A stretch of 64,000 bases of DNA from Burkholderiales bacterium C2. GTDB lineage: Bacteria > Pseudomonadota > Gammaproteobacteria > Burkholderiales > Burkholderiaceae_C. The position numbers and the translations under genes were made by a program. The stretch lies in assembly GCA_005503085.1 (NCBI GenBank), contig SCOI01000026.1:1-64000 (forward strand), written 5' to 3'. Positions 58,982 through 64,000 of the stretch are shown one piece after another (the stretch's first letter is position 1; every line of letters starts with the position of its first letter). The notes beneath the pieces were generated by a model, which was given only the letters and a program-made list of their open reading frames with translations, was not told the origin of the DNA and did not search any database.

Positions 58982-60712
58982 ATGAGCATTCCCACCGACC
59001 CCGAGTTGCTGGTCTTGCTGGATGGTTTGGCGCATCAGCCCGCAGACGCCTTGGAGTCGCAATGGCTGGATTTCAAGCAATGGCAAGGCCCCAAGGATGA
59101 TCTGAAGACGGCCTGTGAAACTGCGGCCTGCTTCGCGAATGCTCAAGGCGGTGTCATCGTCTTTGGCGTGAGTGACAAGCTGCGCGGCAGGGCCGTGGCC
59201 ATCCACGGGGCCAAGGGCTTTGACCTGGACGTGTTCCGGCGCGGCATTTACGAGGGCGTTTCACCCGCCCTGAGCGTGGAGGTTTCGGTTCTGACCGTAC
59301 CCGAGGGCACGGGGCAACTGCTGGTCGTGCGTGTGCCTGCGGGCGAGCACAAGCCCTATGGCACGACGGCAGGCATGTTCAAGCAGCGTGAGGGCAAGAA
59401 CTGCATGCCGCTCGATCCTCAGGCCTTTCGCCTGTCGCAGCTTCGCTCGGGCGTTGTGGACTGGAGCGGGGCACCCGCCGAGGGCGTGGAGCTGGCCGAT
59501 CTGGACCGAGTGCAAATTGAACGCGCCCGCAACATGCTGCGCGCCAAGGATCCGAGCTCCGGCCTCCTGGACCTGGCGGAGCCGGAGTTTCTGGCAGGCC
59601 TTGAGGCGGTACGTGATGGTCGTGTGACACACACCGGCTTGCTCTTGTTTGGCCGTAAGGATGTGCTGGCGTCGCGTTGTCCGCAGGCGCAGTTCCACTA
59701 TGTGCTGCTGCGCGACGAGACCACGGTGGCCCGCAATGACATCGACCGCTCGCCCTTGCTCGAAATTGTCGAACGCATGGACCAGGTCTTTCAGGGGCCA
59801 TTGAATCCCGAAGAGGAACTGGAGCTGGGTCTTTTCAAGCTGCGTATCCCGCAGTTCCCGCTTGAGGCCGTTCGCGAGGCTGTGCTCAATGCGCTGACCC
59901 ATCGCGATTACAGCGATGCTGGCGAAGTGCTGCTGCGTCACTCTCCGGATGAGCTGACCGTGACCAGCCCCGGCGGCTTCATTGCCGGTATCACGCCAGA
60001 GAACATCCTTCGCCACGAGCCTCGGCCACGCAACCGCACGCTCGCCAATGCCTTCGTGAAGTTGCGGCTGGTGGAGTCGTCGGGCGTGGGCCGAAAGCGC
60101 ATTTACCGGTCGGCCCTGGTTTACGGCAAGCGCCGGCCCAGCTACACGGCCACGCCGGTGTCGGTGACGCTGCGCATCTTCAATCGTGGCGCCAACCCGA
60201 CGCTGGCGCGCATGGTGTCCGAACTGGATGCACGCGGCGCACCCGTCACGCTGGATCACCTGCTGGTGCTCGATGCCTTGCTGCATGCCGACTACATCGA
60301 CACGGCAAGCGCTGCTGAGGCTTTGCAACTACCCCGCGACGAGGCGCGGCAAACGCTGGAACTGATGGCCTCGGCGCAACTGCAGTTGCTGGAGCGGCGC
60401 GGCCATACCGGCGCTGCGACCTATCACCTGGCCAAGAATGTGGCGACCCACCTGAAGGGCAAGGCTGCGTACACACGGACGCGCGGGTTGAATCCGATCC
60501 GATATGCCGAGATGGTGCGCGAATACCTTAGTGATCACCGGAGCATCGGCAACAAGGATTTACGGGCCCTGTTGGCTCTGGGAGATTCGGCCTCGGCCGT
60601 TGTTGAAGCTTCGCGCCTGTTGAGCAAGTGGTCTGCGTCGGACGGATTTCTTGTCAAGAGCGGCCCTGTCAACCGGCCTCACTATGGCCTGAAGAAGCGT
60701 GATGGCCGCTAG
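58982..60712 (+). CDS. AlbA_2/Schlafen-type ATP-binding protein (putative transcriptional regulator)
   Basis: About 576 residues from the ATG at 58982; an ATG at 58967 adds five residues and cannot be excluded. The N-terminal AlbA_2/AAA_4 domain has LESQWLDFKQW and CFANAQGGVIVFGVSDKLRG. A central HATPase_c_4-type domain has REAVLNALTHRDYSDAGEVLL and VTSPGGFIAGITPENIL, followed by winged-helix-like segments. The family is often accessory or defence-linked. GC and codon use are visibly lower than in the neighbours, and an AT-rich gap with a 25-base palindrome follows, which together suggest horizontal acquisition. Confidence 0.85.
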   Translation: MSIPTDPELLVLLDGLAHQPADALESQWLDFKQWQGPKDDLKTACETAACFANAQGGVIVFGVSDKLRGRAVAIHGAKGFDLDVFRRGIYEGVSPALSVEVSVLTVPEGTGQLLVVRVPAGEHKPYGTTAGMFKQREGKNCMPLDPQAFRLSQLRSGVVDWSGAPAEGVELADLDRVQIERARNMLRAKDPSSGLLDLAEPEFLAGLEAVRDGRVTHTGLLLFGRKDVLASRCPQAQFHYVLLRDETTVARNDIDRSPLLEIVERMDQVFQGPLNPEEELELGLFKLRIPQFPLEAVREAVLNALTHRDYSDAGEVLLRHSPDELTVTSPGGFIAGITPENILRHEPRPRNRTLANAFVKLRLVESSGVGRKRIYRSALVYGKRRPSYTATPVSVTLRIFNRGANPTLARMVSELDARGAPVTLDHLLVLDALLHADYIDTASAAEALQLPRDEARQTLELMASAQLQLLERRGHTGAATYHLAKNVATHLKGKAAYTRTRGLNPIRYAEMVREYLSDHRSIGNKDLRALLALGDSASAVVEASRLLSKWSASDGFLVKSGPVNRPHYGLKKRDGR

Positions 60713-60718
60713 CAGTTT

Positions 60719-60743
60719 TTTGCTAAACAGGCTGTTTAGCAAA
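60719..60743. promoter_or_regulatory. 25-base perfect palindrome beyond the AlbA_2 gene
   Basis: TTTGCTAAACAG-G-CTGTTTAGCAAA has 12-base perfect arms around a single G, directly after the stop of the AlbA_2 gene; another half-site (TGCTAAAC) follows at 60743-60751 and a related TTGCTAAGCAA at 60809-60819. It has no T-run after the stem, so it is more like a protein-binding site than a terminator. Confidence 0.6.
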
Positions 60744-60872
60744 TGCTAAACGAAATGAAATTTCCTGTTGCAAATCAATGACTTGAGATTGACTGATGAG
60801 AGAGTATTGCTAAGCAAAAAACGCAGTGCGATGAACTTCTCTGAGGTCTCGCTCGTGCCCTTGCCTGCCCGG

Positions 60873-61199
60873 CTACAGCTCGCCGATCGCGATCTGCGAC
60901 AGCACATCGAGCTGCATCAGCTCGTCCAGCGCCGGGTCGGGCCGGCCGCACCAAGCCAGCGCCAGCAGCAGCGAGGCTGCCAGCGCGGCAGCGCCCAGCC
61001 AGCGCCGCGGGCGAGAGACGGGCCAGCCCTGCCCGCCCGCGCTAGCCAGCCTAGCCTCGGCGGACAGCGGTGCATGGCGCTGGCGCCACTGGGCCAGCAC
61101 GCGCGCCTGCAGCGCCTCACGGGAATCGTTGGTCGAGTGCAGGCCGGTGCGCAGGGTCTGGCGCAGCGCTTCGTCAGCGCCGGCTTCATCGGGCTTCAT
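60873..61199 (-). CDS. Small membrane-anchored protein, possible anti-sigma factor
   Basis: 108 residues. A cytoplasmic, Arg/Gln/Glu-rich N-terminal part (residues 1-60) precedes one membrane helix (WLGAAALAASLLLALAW, about 67-83) and a short outside tail. It starts on the stop of the ECF sigma gene (TAATG), the usual place of an anti-sigma gene, but lacks the HxxxCxxC zinc motif. The plan resembles DUF3619-like proteins that follow ECF sigma factors in Burkholderiales. Assignment tentative. Confidence 0.65.
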   Translation of the reverse strand: MKPDEAGADEALRQTLRTGLHSTNDSREALQARVLAQWRQRHAPLSAEARLASAGGQGWPVSRPRRWLGAAALAASLLLALAWCGRPDPALDELMQLDVLSQIAIGEL

Positions 61200-61804
61200 T
61201 ATGACTCTCCTTCCCGCAGCTGCTGGCGCAGCGCCAGCTTGGCGCGGTGCAGCAGCTGGTGGGCGGCATTGGGTTCAAGGTCCAGCGTGGCGGCAATCTC
61301 GGCCACCGAGGCATCGGCATAGGCCCACATCGCCAGCGCCATGCGCTGGCGCGCCGGCAGGCGCTGCATCGCCGCAGCCAACTCGCTGGCGCTGCGGGCC
61401 GGGGCGGGCGCTATGGGCTGTTGCTGGGCATCGGCCAGCTCGGTCAGCAGCGCCTGTTCGGTGGCCAGCTCCTGGCGCCGGCCCAGCCAGGTCTTGCAGC
61501 GGTTGATCACAATGGTGTTGAAGAAGGTGGCCAGGCTGGCGCCGCGGGCATCGCTGGGCCGGCTGCCCCACAGGCGCAGAAAGGACTCCTGCACCGCATC
61601 CTCGGCGTCCTCGCTGCGACGCAGCAGCTGCAGGGCCAGACCATGGGCCTGGGGTGTCAGCCGGCGCACCAGCTCGGTGGCCGCGAGCGCCTCGCCCTCG
61701 CAGGCGCGGCGCCACAGCGCCCAGTCCTCGCCGGCTTGGCGCGGCGCGCGGCCGAACCAGCGGGCCAGCAGGCCGGGCGCGGTGGCAGCTGCGCTGTCGC
61801 TCAT
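61199..61804 (-). CDS. ECF RNA polymerase sigma factor
   Basis: A 201-residue ECF sigma factor. Region 2 is LLRRSEDAEDAVQESFLRLW, then ATFFNTIVINRCKTWL. Region 4 is LPARQRMALAMWAYADASVAEIAATLDLEPNAAHQLLHRAKLAL, the HTH being SVAEIAATLDLEPNAAHQLL. It is coupled at both ends: its ATG overlaps the DUF3106 stop (ATGA) and its stop overlaps the anti-sigma-like gene (TAATG). Confidence 0.92.
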   Translation of the reverse strand: MSDSAAATAPGLLARWFGRAPRQAGEDWALWRRACEGEALAATELVRRLTPQAHGLALQLLRRSEDAEDAVQESFLRLWGSRPSDARGASLATFFNTIVINRCKTWLGRRQELATEQALLTELADAQQQPIAPAPARSASELAAAMQRLPARQRMALAMWAYADASVAEIAATLDLEPNAAHQLLHRAKLALRQQLREGES

Positions 61805-62235
61805 CGCTCGGGCAGCTTCTCGCGCAGTGCCCGCCGCTCCTCGGGGCTGAGCTTGTCCAGCATGGCCCGGCGCTGCCGCAGCAGCTCGCGGCGCTGCTCG
61901 GGCGACATGGCCTGGATCTCCTGGCGGCGCTGCTCGGCCATGCGCTGGCGCTGCTCGGGCGGCAGCTGATCCCAGCGCTCACGGGTCTGGGCGACCAGCG
62001 CGCGGCGCTCGGCCGGGCTCAATGTCTCGAGCCGCTGGCGCAGTTGCTCGCGGAACTCGCGGCGCTCGGCCGGCGTGGCCTGCTGCAGCCGCTGCTTGAG
62101 CTCGCTGCGGCGTTGCTGCTGCTGCTCGGGCGTCAGCCGTGCCCAGTCCTGTGGGTCGGGCACGTCCGGCGGTGCGGCCTGGGCCGCCGCGCAGACCAGC
62201 CCCACCAGCAGAAGAGAAATCAGCGTTGCTTTCAT
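61801..62235 (-). CDS. DUF3106 domain periplasmic protein
   Basis: 144 residues from the ATG at 62235 (149 if ATG 62250 is used). The signal peptide (ATLISLLLVGLVCAAAQA) is followed by a Gln/Arg/Glu-rich helical region with repeated L-S/T/P-P-E-x-R/Q-x-x-x blocks (LTPEQQQQRR, LSPAERRAL, LPPEQRQRM, MSPEQRREL, LSPEERRAL). Such repeats resemble metal-sensing or chaperone-type periplasmic coils (CpxP/ZraP-like in composition). Its role with the sigma factor is unknown. Confidence 0.8.
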   Translation of the reverse strand: MKATLISLLLVGLVCAAAQAAPPDVPDPQDWARLTPEQQQQRRSELKQRLQQATPAERREFREQLRQRLETLSPAERRALVAQTRERWDQLPPEQRQRMAEQRRQEIQAMSPEQRRELLRQRRAMLDKLSPEERRALREKLPER

Positions 62236-62253
62236 CCTGTTCACCATCATCGC

Positions 62254-63405
62254 TCAGGCGCGCCACAGCGCCAGCTCACGGGCGCTCACACCGGGCAGCA
62301 CGCCGCCCGCCAGCTGGGCCTGGCTGAGGCCGAACTGGCGCTGCAACAGGGCCGCGATCAGCTGGCGCAGGTCCAGGGTCGGGCGCAGATCGCGGCCATC
62401 GAGCAGCTGGGTCCGGGCCAGGCCGGGCCAGTCGGTCAGCACCTTACCGCCGGCCACCGCGCCTCCGGCCAGCAAGGCCATGCCGGCCGTGCCATGGTCG
62501 GTGCCGCCGCTGCCGTTCAGCACCGCCGAGCGGCCGAACTCGGTCATCACCAGCACCGTGCTGCGCGGCCATTGGGGGCCCAGCGCCTCGCGCAGCGCCA
62601 GCAGGCCCTCATCCAGGCCGGCCAGCAGGCGCTGCAAACGGCCGGCCTGGTTGGTGTGGGTGTCCCAACCGTTGGCTTCCAGCCAGGCGACGCGCGGGCC
62701 CTGTTCGGCCGCCAGAAAAGTGCCGGCCTGGCGGGCCAGCGCGGCAAAACCATTACCCGTGCCGGCCGACTCCCCGCCCAGCATGCCCTGCTGGGCCATC
62801 GCCCGCTGCCAGGCGGCGGACAGCGCGGCGTCGTCCTGGTAGAGCTGGCCGACACGGGCCAGCAGGTCCTCGTCGGCGCCGGCGCGCCGCGCCGGGGTCC
62901 AAGTGCCGGCTTGCTGGGCGCCGCGCAGCGCCAGCGGCAGGCTGCTGCTCAGCGCCACCGCGCTGCCCTGGCCGCTGGCCTGCAGCGCACGGCCCAGCCA
63001 GCCGGTGCCGAGCTCGAAGGGCCGCTCGCCGCCGCTTTCCAGCAGCTGCTGGGCATCGAAATGCGAGCGCTCGCGGTAAGGGCTGGCCGCCGCATGCAGC
63101 AGCAGCAGCTGGCCTTCGCCCCACCAGCGCTGCAGCCCGGTCAGCGCCGGATGCAGACCGAAAAAGCCGTCCAGCGGCAGCGGGGCCGGGCCGTCGGCAC
63201 CGCGCAGCGCGGCCCAGGCCGGGTCGCCGGGGGCCGGCACCGCCGCCAGCCCGTCCAGCGCGCCACGCAGCATCACGACGACGAGGCGCGGCGCCTCGGG
63301 TGACGTACTGTTGCTGGCGGCCAGGGCCAGGCGGGTCGGCAGCAGGGTGGCCAGCCCCAGGCCTTGGAGCAGAAGCCGGCGTTGTGTGTCGATGCGCGTC
63401 ATCAT
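62254..63405 (-). CDS. DUF1501 family protein with Tat-type signal
   Basis: A 383-residue protein with a Tat-like signal (QRRLLLQGLGLATLLPTRLALA; the twin Arg precede the helix). The DUF1501 core (sulfatase-like fold) shows VVMLRGALDGLAAVPAPGDPAW, FFGLHPALTGLQRW, WLEANGWDTHTNQ, VMTEFGRSAVLNGSGGTDHGTAGMALL and GGKVLTDWPG. It pairs with the DUF1800 protein, as is usual. Both are exported and of unknown function, possibly polymer modification. Confidence 0.88.
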   Translation of the reverse strand: MMTRIDTQRRLLLQGLGLATLLPTRLALAASNSTSPEAPRLVVVMLRGALDGLAAVPAPGDPAWAALRGADGPAPLPLDGFFGLHPALTGLQRWWGEGQLLLLHAAASPYRERSHFDAQQLLESGGERPFELGTGWLGRALQASGQGSAVALSSSLPLALRGAQQAGTWTPARRAGADEDLLARVGQLYQDDAALSAAWQRAMAQQGMLGGESAGTGNGFAALARQAGTFLAAEQGPRVAWLEANGWDTHTNQAGRLQRLLAGLDEGLLALREALGPQWPRSTVLVMTEFGRSAVLNGSGGTDHGTAGMALLAGGAVAGGKVLTDWPGLARTQLLDGRDLRPTLDLRQLIAALLQRQFGLSQAQLAGGVLPGVSARELALWRA

Positions 63406-63409
63406 CTGC

Positions 63410-64000
63410 TTACCTCCGTTGGAAGTCGGGGCTGGCCAGCCACAGCGCCAGCGCCTGGGCCGGGCTGGCCGCGCGTTCGATCTGCTGCCGCGTGGCCGCG
63501 CCCAGATCTGGGCCGAGGCTCAGCGGGGCCAGCAGCCGGGCATCGGCCGCATCGGCATGGTCCTGGGCGAAGCGCTCGGCCCATTGCACCCGCTTGAGCA
63601 GCGCGTCCGGCGAGAGCCAGTCCTCGCTGCGGTCGGGCCAGCCCTGCGGCGAGGGCGCACGACCCGGTGCCTGGCCCATCGCCAGCAAGGCCTGGCTGGC
63701 GGCAGCCAGCTGTTGCGGGCCTATCGGCAGCTTCAGCATGCGGTGGGCCGAGAGCAGCAGCTCCTCGGGCCGCTTGAACTTGGGGCGATGCTCGGCGCGC
63801 CAGCTCTGCTCATGGGAGAACAGGGCCTGCGCGGTGGCGCGCAGATCGCCGTCGCTGGCCAGGAAGCGGGCGGCCACCGCGTCGACCAGGGCGGCGGGCG
63901 GGTCGTCGGTGACGAAATGCCGAGCCAGCTTCAGCGCCAGATGGCGGGCCGTGGCCGGGTGGCGGGCCAGATCGGCCAGCAGCAGGTCCAGGGCCTGCGG
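63410..64000 (-). CDS. DUF1800 family protein, C-terminal part
   Basis: The visible 196 codons are the C-terminal part of a DUF1800 protein: HPATARHLALKLARHFVTDDPP, then FLASDGDLRATAQALFSH and ending WLASPDFQRR, a typical DUF1800 C-terminus. The start lies beyond the right edge. Its stop is only four bases before the DUF1501 ATG, so they are co-transcribed as in most genomes. Confidence 0.88.
   Translation of the reverse strand, partial: PQALDLLLADLARHPATARHLALKLARHFVTDDPPAALVDAVAARFLASDGDLRATAQALFSHEQSWRAEHRPKFKRPEELLLSAHRMLKLPIGPQQLAAASQALLAMGQAPGRAPSPQGWPDRSEDWLSPDALLKRVQWAERFAQDHADAADARLLAPLSLGPDLGAATRQQIERAASPAQALALWLASPDFQRR

Noticed and set aside
60719-60743. The 25-base palindrome as a terminator
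   Set aside because: The stem is AT-rich and no T-run follows in either direction, so protein binding is more likely.

Overview
The window is about 64 kb of chromosome from a very GC-rich (roughly 68-70% by eye) betaproteobacterium. It is most likely a Burkholderiales member of the Rubrivivax/Leptothrix/Roseateles type. This rests on codon use, a Bug-type TTT solute receptor, DUF3106 and DUF1501/DUF1800 families, and the argC / parA-parB / rsmG-mnmG content; the placement is inference, since no rRNA is present. No rRNA, tRNA, CRISPR array, prophage or insertion sequence was recognised.

Layout. 1-12.9 kb is accessory small-molecule and regulatory DNA: an ECF-like sigma factor with VOC, SRPBCC and YCII-like proteins, an Rrf2 regulator with a CPYC flavoprotein, a Lrp/EamA pair, a D-threonine aldolase-like enzyme, an SDR/LysR pair, and a TetR/oxidoreductase pair with two mirrored operators. 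13.0-13.7 kb is a Phd/VapC-type toxin-antitoxin pair. 13.9-22.3 kb holds a SUV3-like helicase, a GST, a solute-binding protein, a methyltransferase, a dihaem cytochrome c, a three-domain wall hydrolase and an alpha/beta hydrolase. 22.3-24.7 kb holds queD and queE, each bordered by an AT-richer gap with DnaA boxes and a DnaA-trio-like element repeated with the same spacing. 24.7-30.6 kb is a set of small genes: MazG-like, exonuclease, GNAT, an AbrB/PIN pair, an HNH-like/WYL pair and a cobalamin adenosyltransferase. 30.7-36.3 kb carries FadL, a penicillin-acylase lipoprotein and a Dld-like flavoprotein. 36.3-41.2 kb is the prkA-DUF444-spoVR operon. 41.5-48.6 kb is parB, argC, parA, rsmG and mnmG, with three parS sites inside rsmG and mnmG. 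48.7-50.2 kb has a YkgJ-like protein, a Bug receptor and a DUF2061 protein. 50.4-55.3 kb is a LuxR-regulator / double-glycine-peptide / HlyD / C39-ABC export locus. 55.3-60.7 kb has a NatAB-like exporter with a secreted peptidase and a Schlafen-AlbA-type gene of lower GC. 60.9-64 kb is a sigma / DUF3106 / DUF1501 / DUF1800 operon.

How the parts may work together. The most interesting locus is 50.4-55.3 kb. A LuxR-family regulator with altered acyl-homoserine-lactone pocket residues is followed on the same strand by a 55-codon precursor peptide. The precursor has a double-glycine leader and a 20-residue core in which APKSTW occurs twice. Next come its predicted HlyD adaptor and a peptidase-containing ABC exporter. 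Two related lux-box-like palindromes lie upstream of the peptide gene and upstream of luxR. No luxI is visible. The simplest reading is a self-contained peptide signalling or secreted-peptide system controlled by a LuxR protein. Other notable points are the duplicated DnaA-box/DnaA-trio element around queD-queE (a candidate replication origin), a three-domain QueD whose catalytic residues are spread over different domains, the SUV3-like helicase, and an AbrB antitoxin with a histone-H1-like tail.
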